Below are positions 32,505 through 40,624 of a stretch of DNA of 64,000 nt, piece after piece. The stretch lies in NCBI GenBank assembly GCA_030348385.1, contig JAUCFP010000006.1, forward strand, positions 2,986,001 through 3,050,000, written 5' to 3'. Source of the stretch: Cytobacillus sp. NJ13. Lineage in GTDB: Bacteria; Bacillota; Bacilli; Bacillales; Cytobacillaceae. The translations under genes were made by a program, and so were the position numbers. Numbering within the stretch: position 1 is the first letter of the stretch; the number at the start of each line of letters is the position of its first letter. The notes under the pieces are model-generated. The model had not been told where the DNA came from. It was given only the letters and a program-made list of their open reading frames with translations, and did not search any database.

Positions 32505-33866
32505 TCATTTGATTTTCCTGATTCTTATCGCTGTACCTTTAACACCAGATTCCATCTCCCAATCCAGCTTCATCCCCTTCACCATTAAATCGATAATGGA
32601 TAACCCAATTCCGGCTCCTTTTTCATTGGAACTGTTATTCAGCCCCTTCCCATGATCAATAAAAACAATCGCATCGTACTCATCGGTTGATTCAGTCGCC
32701 ACTTCAAGGTAAAGCCCATCCTTTGCATGCCGCAGCACATTTTGCAGAATGTTATCAAAAATACGGCCCAGCCACATCGGATCCGCTAGCCATTTCTCTT
32801 CAAATGGCTCTAACTCGATGATCACTTCAAAATTATTCTTCTCAAAAACCGGATACCATGATGCCATACTTTCCCGAATAAACCGGACAGCATCCAGCTC
32901 AATCAGCTCCTGCTTATGCTTGCTCGCCATTAAAAGCGTGTAGCTCATTAAATTCTCAATCAGTCTATCAATATTGACTATCGAGGTTTCCAGTGCTTTG
33001 ACAGCCTCTTTTCCTTCAGGAGACAGATTCTCCTTTGCAATCGAGTATGTTTGCGCATTGATTTTCGTCAAAGGCGTCCGCAGGTCATGGGACAGATTGG
33101 CGATCAGCTCCCTCCGCAGCTGCTCTTCCTCCTGCTCGCGTTGCTTACTTTCCTTGAGCTCAAGGATCATCTCATTAAAGGTCTGCTCCAGCTGGCCGAT
33201 TTCATCATTGTTTTGCACATCGATTTTGATGGGCAGATTATCCATATCCCGTCTTTCCATCGCCTCCTGGAGATGAAGCAGCCTTTTGCGGATGCCCCGG
33301 AAAAATAAAAAGGAAACGATGATAAAAAGGGAAATGATTAAAAGCAGACCGGCCCCTAAGAGGATTCCATATTTCTCTGTTACCTGCACCAACGGCGGAA
33401 GAAATAAATTCCTCGGAATTTCCAGAACGATAAAACCGTTCTTTTCATCCCCGCCAATAAAGCTTATAACTGTAAACGGATCTCCGCCATACCGTTCCTT
33501 AATAAACTTCGCTGTAAAGGCAGGCGTCCAATTAGCTGGCAGATTTCCCTTCACATCCAGCTGCTCCATCAAGGTTCCCTTTTCATCTACCCAAAACATC
33601 GAAGCATCAGGATAGTCCTTTTGCCAATTCGAAAAAAGCCTATGAATGCTTTCACTTGAGGCATTCTCCAGTTCTGCTGCATCCGCATGCCATTTTTCTT
33701 CAATATGATTGGGATCGGATTCATTCTTGTTTTTTTCTCCTGAAATGTCCTCTTGGAGACCCATAGCCAGCATAGCCACAAGTAAATAAGCTGCCTGAAA
33801 CAGAAATAGGGCAACCAGAATAATCGCCATATACTTCGCCTGCAGCGATTGGAAAAACCTTTTCAT
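32505..33866 (-). CDS. Sensor histidine kinase
   Basis: A 453-residue kinase: transmembrane helix at about 13-33, extracellular sensor of about 130 residues, second helix at about 165-190, HAMP, then HisKA with phospho-acceptor H260 (ANLSHDLRTPLTKI), and an HATPase domain with NILQNVLRHA and IDHGKGLNNSSNEKGAGIGL. Overlaps the response regulator gene by four bases. Placed upstream of the DUF1259 and LanFEG-like genes, it probably senses an envelope-active compound and may control those. Confidence 0.92.
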   Translation of the reverse strand: MKRFFQSLQAKYMAIILVALFLFQAAYLLVAMLAMGLQEDISGEKNKNESDPNHIEEKWHADAAELENASSESIHRLFSNWQKDYPDASMFWVDEKGTLMEQLDVKGNLPANWTPAFTAKFIKERYGGDPFTVISFIGGDEKNGFIVLEIPRNLFLPPLVQVTEKYGILLGAGLLLIISLFIIVSFLFFRGIRKRLLHLQEAMERRDMDNLPIKIDVQNNDEIGQLEQTFNEMILELKESKQREQEEEQLRRELIANLSHDLRTPLTKINAQTYSIAKENLSPEGKEAVKALETSIVNIDRLIENLMSYTLLMASKHKQELIELDAVRFIRESMASWYPVFEKNNFEVIIELEPFEEKWLADPMWLGRIFDNILQNVLRHAKDGLYLEVATESTDEYDAIVFIDHGKGLNNSSNEKGAGIGLSIIDLMVKGMKLDWEMESGVKGTAIRIRKIK

Positions 33867-34531
33867 ATCTTCACCCTGTAGCCGATTCCGCGGATGGTCT
33901 CAATGATTTCAGGACGGGAAGGGTTCTTCTCGAGTTTTTCACGAAGATAGCGGATATGAACCATCAAGGTTTTGTCGCCCTCCATATATTGTTCTCCCCA
34001 AACGCCTTCGTAAAGCTGCTCTTTTGTCAGAATCTGATTCAGATGGCGAATGAAGTACTGAAACAGCTGATACTGCTTTCCTGTCAATTGAATTTCATCG
34101 TCTGCCTCCCGATCGATAATCCGCAAATCCTTTGTATGTACATGTAAGTGATGCACCTCCAGCACCTGATCATTCTTTTGAAATCGCCTTAACAGCACTT
34201 CAATCCTTGCAGCAAGCTCATCCGGCTGGAAAGGCTTCGTCAGATAATCATCAGCAAAGCTCAGGCCCTCCAGCTTATCCTCCACCGCTGTTCTTGCCGA
34301 GAGCATTAGTACTGGCATGTCATTCTTTACTTTCTTAATCCGCTTCCCAAGCGAAAACCCGTCAAGCCCCGGAAGCATAACATCCAAAATAGCAATATCC
34401 GCATCAGAAAGATAATTTTCCATACCTTCTCCAGACTGCAGCCAGATCACTTCATAGCCTCTTTCCCCTAAATCATTTTTCAGCCAGCTGCCAATATCGC
34501 TTTCGTCTTCTATGTATAAAATTCGAACCAT
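33863..34531 (-). CDS. OmpR/PhoB-family response regulator
   Basis: About 222 residues: receiver domain with acidic pair ED, phospho-acceptor D in AILDVMLPGLDG and K in LTKPFQPDE, then a winged-helix domain with VMVHIRYLREKLEKNPSRPE-like recognition segment and GIGYRVKI end. The ATG at 34531 lies eight bases after AAAGGG. Cognate to the kinase encoded next. Confidence 0.92.
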   Translation of the reverse strand: MVRILYIEDESDIGSWLKNDLGERGYEVIWLQSGEGMENYLSDADIAILDVMLPGLDGFSLGKRIKKVKNDMPVLMLSARTAVEDKLEGLSFADDYLTKPFQPDELAARIEVLLRRFQKNDQVLEVHHLHVHTKDLRIIDREADDEIQLTGKQYQLFQYFIRHLNQILTKEQLYEGVWGEQYMEGDKTLMVHIRYLREKLEKNPSRPEIIETIRGIGYRVKI

Positions 34532-34744
34532 ACTCTCCACCCTTTTATTTATCTTTTTCTAATCTGTTTTTGAACATCATCTTATAAGTTCCCGAATCTA
34601 ACAAATACTTCCTGCTATTCTAGGATACTTACTATTGTATGATTACTTCTTAATAAACAGGGTACATACTAACTAAGCTTTTCAATACCTTATTGCCTGC
34701 CACTAAGAATTCTTCCAAAAAGAGTTTTAGCGGGAGGTGATGAA

Positions 34745-34939
34745 GTGAGAAAAGTTTACCAAATTGGGGAATTGCTAGCTTATTTAGCATCTATTGGCTA
34801 TCCTCTAACAGAGGAAAAAATCCATCATCTGATTCAGAATAAGGACATCCCGCATCTTAGACCTTACGGCGATTTGTACGTCTTCAACCTGGATCACATC
34901 GACTGGTGGGTCAGCCAGAGGAGAGAAAGCATTACCTAG
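34745..34939 (+). CDS. Small MerR/excisionase-like HTH protein
   Basis: A 64-residue protein with GTG start after GGGAGGTGATG. VYQIGELLAYLASIGYPLTE reads as a helix-turn-helix and LRPYGDLYVFNLDHIDWWV as the wing, as in MerR-type/excisionase DNA-binding domains. No effector domain. Function unknown. Confidence 0.65.
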   Translation: MRKVYQIGELLAYLASIGYPLTEEKIHHLIQNKDIPHLRPYGDLYVFNLDHIDWWVSQRRESIT

Positions 34940-34964
34940 CCCCGCTCTTTAGCGGGGTTTTTAC
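34940..34964 (+). terminator. Terminator of the small HTH gene
   Basis: Stem CCCCGCT/AGCGGGG, short loop, TTTTT tail. Confidence 0.88.
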
Positions 34965-34973
34965 TATGTAAAA

Positions 34974-35006
34974 AAACATTCGCCATTAACAGCGAATGCT
35001 TTTTCG
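34974..35006. terminator. Second hairpin terminator
   Basis: Stem ACATTCGC/GCGAATGC (one mismatch) with TTTTT on the plus side and a run of A on the other, suitable for both directions. Confidence 0.65.
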
Positions 35007-35063
35007 AAGCTCTTAATTCAGCTCCTCCTTTACAGAGTTCCGGAATTCGCTGTTTGTCAGAAA

Positions 35064-36119
35064 TTAAAGCTGAAAACTGTTCATATTCCTTGAAAGCTCC
35101 TTAAAATGCGCATTGCTCAGATCATTTGCAAGGAAAGCCATTTCTGTACGATTGCCCTCTTTATCGGTTGCATACATGCTGATGGTAAAAACAAAGGCTG
35201 TTGATCCACCCTTTTGCCCTGCATACTGAAGCCACTCCCGGTTGCGGGGATTTTTTATCAGCTGCTCCATAACTGGGTCGAGATAAGAGTGGACTTCCTT
35301 GGAAAAATAGCTTTTACTGTTTAATAGTCTCATAAGCTCTGCATAATCACCAGCAGAAGCACGCGGAAGCCTGTCGGACCATACTTTTTGAAAATCCATA
35401 TCGAGAACCTTTAATATTTCCTTCTTACCTTTTTCAAGTGGCGGATGGCTTTCCCATTTCTGATGGATGTCTATAGCACTGCTTCGATACTCCTCAAGAC
35501 TCATGCCCTTCAATTCCTTAAGCGCCTCTTCTTTTGTGAATCCCTTTTCCTCCATCAGCTTCATTGGGATAAAAAGGGCACTGACAATCGGATACATCTT
35601 TTCATGACTGGCAAGCTTCAAATCGTCAGCAAGTCTATTCACATTTTCAATTCCCAGGACATTCAGCAGGTAATCGGTGTTTGCATTCGAACTGTAAGCG
35701 ATCATCCCATTTGCTACTTCGCTTAGAGAAACACTTTCCACCTCTTCAGAAAGACCATCAATCCACGCCTGGTGGGCTCCGCCATCTGTTTTAGGAACAT
35801 AGTACGTTTCCAAAGTCTTTAAATCTACTTTTTCCTGGGGATCTATTTCTCCCTCCGCTGCCTGACGCGCATATTCAATTGCCACTATAATTTTAACCGT
35901 GCTTGCTAAAGGAAGCGGCACATTCTCATTGATATTAACCCACTCTTTATCATTATGCCGAATAACCAAAGCCATACTGTCTGTGTGCCTGTGTGCCTGC
36001 ACATACCCGATGACTGACTCAGGATTACCGCTGCTTTTCCCCTTTAGATACATGAATAATGCCCAAGCTGCTGCTGCCAAAATAAGAACTATTCCTGTGA
36101 TTACCCACATCATCTTCAA
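35064..36119 (-). CDS. Membrane-anchored class A beta-lactamase-like serine hydrolase
   Basis: About 351 residues: N-terminal membrane helix, then a penicillin-recognising serine hydrolase fold. Active-site motifs: STVK (S73, K76), SSN (143-145) and KGG (303-305, QKGGST). The spacing fits the class A family, but the sequence around the omega loop is not clearly lactamase-like, so a peptidase or a wall-related role is equally likely. Start: TTG at 36119 is eight bases after GGAGG. That GGAGG is buried in the stem of a perfect inverted repeat. Confidence 0.8.
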   Translation of the reverse strand: MKMMWVITGIVLILAAAAWALFMYLKGKSSGNPESVIGYVQAHRHTDSMALVIRHNDKEWVNINENVPLPLASTVKIIVAIEYARQAAEGEIDPQEKVDLKTLETYYVPKTDGGAHQAWIDGLSEEVESVSLSEVANGMIAYSSNANTDYLLNVLGIENVNRLADDLKLASHEKMYPIVSALFIPMKLMEEKGFTKEEALKELKGMSLEEYRSSAIDIHQKWESHPPLEKGKKEILKVLDMDFQKVWSDRLPRASAGDYAELMRLLNSKSYFSKEVHSYLDPVMEQLIKNPRNREWLQYAGQKGGSTAFVFTISMYATDKEGNRTEMAFLANDLSNAHFKELSRNMNSFQL

Positions 36120-36124
36120 AAAGA

Positions 36125-36179
36125 AAACCTCCATGATTACGTTGTACTATTTAAATACGAAAGGTAATCATGGAGGTTT
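36125..36179 (-). terminator. 16-bp hairpin: ydbT terminator overlapping the next ribosome site
   Basis: Arms 36125-36140 and 36164-36179 are perfect complements (AAACCTCCATGATTAC), loop 23 bases, minus-strand tail TTTTCTTTTT. The GGAGG of the downstream hydrolase gene lies in the descending arm. Confidence 0.75.
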
Positions 36180-36199
36180 CATTTTCATGGCAGAAAATC

Positions 36200-37654
36200 C
36201 TATTTAATTTGAACTTCCTCCCTGCGGCTCTTATACCAGGAATAGAAAGATGAAGCCACATCGGCTGGCACATTCTCCACACTGGCATGCTGAACAGGCT
36301 TACCTCGGTTCACTGTCTGTATGGAGGCAAGCCCAAACAGCTTTTGCCATCGTGTTGCCGTTACTTCTGCCTCAATAACCTTGCTTCTTTTCGAGATAAA
36401 TAACCGAGTGCCAACAATGCCGGTTTTGAATTGAATAAAAGGGCCGTTGATCAAATAACGGGCATTTGTATACCCAGCGATTCGTACAAAGACAATTAAG
36501 GAAAAGAGAAGGGTTGAACCTGCCAGCCAGGTTTCTTCAATATTCAGAAATTCAGGCTTGAAATAAACCAGGGCAGCTGTTGATAAGATCCATAACCAGC
36601 TTGGCTTTAATAAGCTTGCCCATAGGGCCTTTTTCGGAAGCGGATGCATCTTCTGTAAAATTTCATAGGCAGGCAATATCTCCTCCGCTATTTTGCAGGC
36701 CCGATCAACTGGCAGAAAAGGAAATAGCGAATTTATGCCTTCCCTTTCATCTCCTTCCGAAACATCACCTGATGTCACCAATTTCACTTCAGCTACTCCG
36801 GTCAAACGTTTCATCATATTCTGCTTGATCTCAATTGCCTGGACTCGATCTTTTGAAATAGAAAAGGAAGTCTCTTCTAAGAATCCTTTGCGGATATAAA
36901 TGCTGGTTTCGTCAGAGAATATTTCATATTTCCCATACTTGATATAAGTCCGCAAGAAACCTGCCAATACTGATATAATCAGAAAAAAGATGATTGCAGC
37001 AGCCTGCACCTGCCAGGAATTCAGGAATCCCATCAAAAAACCCATTCCTCTTTCTTCCAGATCAATAAAGTCAGATGCTTTTGTATAAATAGAAGCTATT
37101 AAAGAAAGCAGTACAAAAAAGCTTAGCGATGTAAAGGCCGCTTTTATAAGATCTTTTTTTCCGGGAGAAAAATGCAGTGTTTTTTCACTCACTTCCGGCA
37201 CTTCTGCCTCCGTTTTCGCTGAAACTGTCCCTTCCAGCCAGTTCGCTTCTTTTAAGGAAATTACCTTAAACTCCACCGCAGACTCACTTCCATCCATTCC
37301 TGTTTCAAAGGTAAGGGATGTGACTCCAAATAGCCGGTGAGTCAGAGACGTATGTCTCTGTATATTTTGCACTTTAGTAAATGGTACAGTTCTCTTGGAG
37401 CGGACAAAGATTCCCTTGGATAAATGGATATAAGCATCGTCCACTTCATACTTATTTGATAGCCAATCTATGAGAACATACACAGCAGCCAAAGCAATAA
37501 AAGGAAGGAAAAGCTTCCGTCCCCATTCAATCAAAAAGGATTGGGAGCCGGCTTTCATCACAAATAAAAAGAGGGCAATAAAAGCTGAATTTCTTAGTAA
37601 TTGAATGAGTCCAAACAATATAAGAAGCGAATGAAATCTTCTGGCTTGCTTCAT
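36200..37654 (-). CDS. ydbT: YdbT-like PH-domain membrane protein
   Basis: A 484-residue membrane protein with several transmembrane segments and three bacterial PH (bPH2) domains, recognisable from repeated patterns such as KGIFVRSKRTVPFTKVQNIQ, RKGFLEETSFSISKDRVQAI and FKTGIVGTRLFISKRSKVIE. Start overlaps the ydbS stop by four bases. ydbST in B. subtilis is linked to resistance against a bacteriocin (amylocyclicin). Confidence 0.88.
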   Translation of the reverse strand: MKQARRFHSLLILFGLIQLLRNSAFIALFLFVMKAGSQSFLIEWGRKLFLPFIALAAVYVLIDWLSNKYEVDDAYIHLSKGIFVRSKRTVPFTKVQNIQRHTSLTHRLFGVTSLTFETGMDGSESAVEFKVISLKEANWLEGTVSAKTEAEVPEVSEKTLHFSPGKKDLIKAAFTSLSFFVLLSLIASIYTKASDFIDLEERGMGFLMGFLNSWQVQAAAIIFFLIISVLAGFLRTYIKYGKYEIFSDETSIYIRKGFLEETSFSISKDRVQAIEIKQNMMKRLTGVAEVKLVTSGDVSEGDEREGINSLFPFLPVDRACKIAEEILPAYEILQKMHPLPKKALWASLLKPSWLWILSTAALVYFKPEFLNIEETWLAGSTLLFSLIVFVRIAGYTNARYLINGPFIQFKTGIVGTRLFISKRSKVIEAEVTATRWQKLFGLASIQTVNRGKPVQHASVENVPADVASSFYSWYKSRREEVQIK

Positions 37655-38145
37655 TCGTCCTCTTCCTTTACTTTGGCAAGTTTGGCTATCTTATTTCTTA
37701 ATGAGACAGCCTCTTCTTTTGGCAATGCCGGGATTACATGAGAGGACCCCATCGTCCCCATGCTTACGGAATATAGGCCGTATTTCCTCATAATGGGACC
37801 CTGCACGGTTTCAACTGATTGTATTTTCGTCATGGGGATCAGCAGATGCTTTTCCTGCCACACCCCTGACTTCAGCTGGACGTATTCTTCATCCACTTCA
37901 TAGCGCCAGCTTCTATACTGAATATACGGCGAGATGAAAGACCAAATTGCCGCTGGTATTGATATAGCCAATAAAATGATCAGGATCCACCCGATCCATT
38001 CTTTCCAAGAAAATCGATCATCCAGATAAAACAACACACCGAGAACCGCAAATCCGATGATATTTTGGATCGCCTCACTGATGATCCATACCCGGATGGC
38101 GTTCCGTGATACCCTGTTTTGAGGTTCCTTTATATTTACATGCAT
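37651..38145 (-). CDS. ydbS: YdbS-like PH-domain membrane protein
   Basis: A 164-residue protein with two transmembrane helices and one bPH2 domain (EYVQLKSGVWQEKHLLIPMT, KIQSVETVQGPIMRKYGLYS). The ATG at 38145 follows GGGAG at six bases; an upstream start would overlap the ATPase gene. Translationally coupled to ydbT. Confidence 0.88.
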   Translation of the reverse strand: MHVNIKEPQNRVSRNAIRVWIISEAIQNIIGFAVLGVLFYLDDRFSWKEWIGWILIILLAISIPAAIWSFISPYIQYRSWRYEVDEEYVQLKSGVWQEKHLLIPMTKIQSVETVQGPIMRKYGLYSVSMGTMGSSHVIPALPKEEAVSLRNKIAKLAKVKEEDE

Positions 38146-38161
38146 ATAGATCTCCCATCTA

Positions 38162-39067
38162 TTATTCATTTAAAAAGATTTCTTCGAGGGATGGCTCTTC
38201 AACTTCCACCCGCAGAACATCCGCCTTGCATTGTATGAAAGCCCTTATCATTTCAGCAATCTTATTCTCATCGCTGATTGTGATCACTGTATAAGCATCC
38301 CCATGTTCAAGCAGGCTGCCAGCTGACTCAAGCCATTGCTTCAGCTTAGCTTGTTCCTGCTTTGGCACGGTGGAGTGTTTTATTTTGACTGTTATGGTTG
38401 ACCGGTAAAAGGCCCGTAACTCTTCCATCGTTCCAATCTTATCAATTATTCCATCCCGCATAATGGCAATCCTTGAGCAAATCTTCTCCACTTCATCCAG
38501 ATTATGCGATGTCATAAAAACCGTCTTCCCCTGTTTTTGAAGCTCTATAATGAGACGGTGAATGAGAATAACAGATTCCGCATCCATGCCCGATGTAGGC
38601 TCGTCAAGAAATATCAGTTCCGGATCATGAATAATAGCCTGAGCAATCCCCAGCTTCTTTTTCATGCCAAAGGAGAACTTGCCTGCTTTCTTATTTGCAC
38701 TTGATAAAAGATCAACACTTCTCAGAACCTCCAGACATTTCTCTTTTGAAGCCCTGGCGCCCGATAGCTCTGAGAAAAAGCGTAAATGATCCAGAGCGGT
38801 CCATGCCCCATAGAGAGATGAATAATCCGGCATAACCCCCACTCTTTTCATCACCTTGCTATCAGGACCCTCAACCCCAAGAAGTGAATATGTTCCGCTG
38901 CTGGAGGAAATGATGCCTGTCAGCATGTTAATAAAGGTGGATTTACCTGCACCGTTACGTCCGAGAAACCCAAATATCTCGCCTTTCCTTACGGCTAAAT
39001 CCATTCCCATGACCACCTGATGCGCACCATAGGCTTTTGAGAGCTGTTTCGCTTCGATGGCATTCAT
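38162..39067 (-). CDS. ABC transporter ATPase (ABC-2 exporter)
   Basis: A 301-residue ATPase: Walker A GRNGAGKS (note R instead of P/N in the common GPNGAGKS), signature FSFGMKKK, Walker B LIFLDEPTSGMD, H-loop MTSHN. The C-terminal part of about 75 residues is of the DrrA/NatA type. Overlaps the permease stop by one base (TAATG). Likely exports a peptide or small molecule; in an operon with ydbST. Confidence 0.9.
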   Translation of the reverse strand: MNAIEAKQLSKAYGAHQVVMGMDLAVRKGEIFGFLGRNGAGKSTFINMLTGIISSSSGTYSLLGVEGPDSKVMKRVGVMPDYSSLYGAWTALDHLRFFSELSGARASKEKCLEVLRSVDLLSSANKKAGKFSFGMKKKLGIAQAIIHDPELIFLDEPTSGMDAESVILIHRLIIELQKQGKTVFMTSHNLDEVEKICSRIAIMRDGIIDKIGTMEELRAFYRSTITVKIKHSTVPKQEQAKLKQWLESAGSLLEHGDAYTVITISDENKIAEMIRAFIQCKADVLRVEVEEPSLEEIFLNE

Positions 39068-39756
39068 TAGCATTCCCTCCTTCTAAAAACAGCATTTGCA
39101 GCCAGCAGCATCATACCTGCTAATCCCAGTATGACTAAGAAAGTAAAATCATCCCGCTCCAAATAGTAAAAAGGGATAAAGTATTTCATCCAGTTTACCC
39201 AGCCATTTGGAGAAAAAGCAGCCCAAAATCCAAAAGCCGGAAGCATCAGTCCCAGAATGTTGCCTAAAAACATGGTATATCCAGGTCTAGGGATAAGCAC
39301 GGACAATAGGACAGCTAAAGCTGCCTGGTAAGTCACCAGACTCATCGTCTGGGAAAAAATAAACAGATCAAACTTCTTGGAAAAGATACTGATTAGCATA
39401 AAAGACACCACAATGCAGACCAGCCAGAACAACCATATCCCAAGGAATTTACCGAATAATATAGTAGAGCGTGATGCCCTTGTCACCAGAAACCTCATTG
39501 TACGCTCATGGATTTCTCTGTTTATTGTGTCGTGGGACAAACCGAACACAAATAATTGTCCAAGCAGCAAAATGATACTTAAAAGACCGATCGTGTGGAT
39601 ATCCTCAGCCTCGCCTGCAGTCAGTTCCACTCCAGATGATAGTACACTGGAAAACTTCGACGCATAATACGATACTGCAAATAATATGGCAATCATAATA
39701 ATGGATTTAATCCCTTTAAAAAGACTTATAAACTCTCTCTTGCACATCACAAACAT
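39067..39756 (-). CDS. ABC-2 type permease
   Basis: A 229-residue permease with six predicted transmembrane segments; cytoplasmic start MFVMCKREFISLFKGIKSII and INREIHERTMRFLVTRASRS loop. The ATG at 39756 follows AAGGGAG. First gene of the operon permease-ATPase-ydbS-ydbT and divergent from a two-component system that may control it. Confidence 0.85.
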   Translation of the reverse strand: MFVMCKREFISLFKGIKSIIMIAILFAVSYYASKFSSVLSSGVELTAGEAEDIHTIGLLSIILLLGQLFVFGLSHDTINREIHERTMRFLVTRASRSTILFGKFLGIWLFWLVCIVVSFMLISIFSKKFDLFIFSQTMSLVTYQAALAVLLSVLIPRPGYTMFLGNILGLMLPAFGFWAAFSPNGWVNWMKYFIPFYYLERDDFTFLVILGLAGMMLLAANAVFRRREC

Positions 39757-39907
39757 TTTCCATGCTCCCTTCAGCTTGATTCTGATTAAAGTATATACCG
39801 TCAATCTTAACCGCCCTGAAATACTACCTTAATTTTTCCTTAATTCCTATATTTTTGGAAATAGAGTGATATGATAGGTTTGAACAAACTAGATTAGGAG
39901 AATAACC

Positions 39908-40624
39908 ATGCAAGATTCAAGATTACTGCTTGTTGATGACGAACAAGCTATTTTGCACATGCTATGCACGATTTTGCAGCGTGAACAATTCAGAAATATA
40001 GATACCGCCTCTACTGCCGCACAAGCATTAGAGCGCTGCCGGGCCAATACCTATGATCTCATTCTATTGGATGTGATGCTCCCTGACCGCAGCGGTTTTG
40101 ATATTTGTCCTTTAATAAGGGAAACGACAGATGCCCCCATCTTCTTTCTGACTGCACGCTCTACTGACCTTGATAAACTTTCAGGATTTGCCCTTGGAGC
40201 AGATGATTATATTACCAAGCCCTTTAATCCGCTTGAAGTAGCTGCGCGAATTAAAGCACACTTGCGCCGACATAAAGGAAGTCAGCCTGTTCCCGTACAG
40301 ACAATCTATGATTTTGGCAGAATTAAGATCAATACTTCAGCAGGGGAAGTTACTGTTTCCGGGAAAAGGATAGACCTGCCAGCGCAAGTCTACCAGCTTC
40401 TCCTATTCTTAAGCAAACATCCCAATCAGCTTTTCAGCAAGAGCCAGCTATATGAGCATGTATGGGGAGAAGAAGGATTTGGAGAGGACAACACGGTCAT
40501 GGTGCACATCCGAAAGCTCCGGGAGAAAATTGAAAGCAATCCAAGCAGCCCCTGCCACATTATTACTGTAAGGGGACTTGGCTATAAATTTGTTCCGGAA
40601 GGCAGCATTTATGAACATCCATAG
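39908..40624 (+). CDS. OmpR/PhoB-family response regulator
   Basis: A 238-residue regulator: receiver with DDEQ, D in LILLDVMLPDRSG and K in YITKPFNPLE; winged-helix domain with LYEHVWGEEGFGEDNTVMVH and ITVRGLGYKF. Ribosome site TTAGGAG. Overlaps the kinase gene by 14 bases. Confidence 0.93.
   Translation: MQDSRLLLVDDEQAILHMLCTILQREQFRNIDTASTAAQALERCRANTYDLILLDVMLPDRSGFDICPLIRETTDAPIFFLTARSTDLDKLSGFALGADDYITKPFNPLEVAARIKAHLRRHKGSQPVPVQTIYDFGRIKINTSAGEVTVSGKRIDLPAQVYQLLLFLSKHPNQLFSKSQLYEHVWGEEGFGEDNTVMVHIRKLREKIESNPSSPCHIITVRGLGYKFVPEGSIYEHP

Noticed and set aside
35064-36119. Firm call as a beta-lactamase resistance gene
   Set aside because: The SxxK, SxN and KxG motifs are present, but the sequence is otherwise divergent and membrane-anchored, so lactam hydrolysis cannot be claimed.
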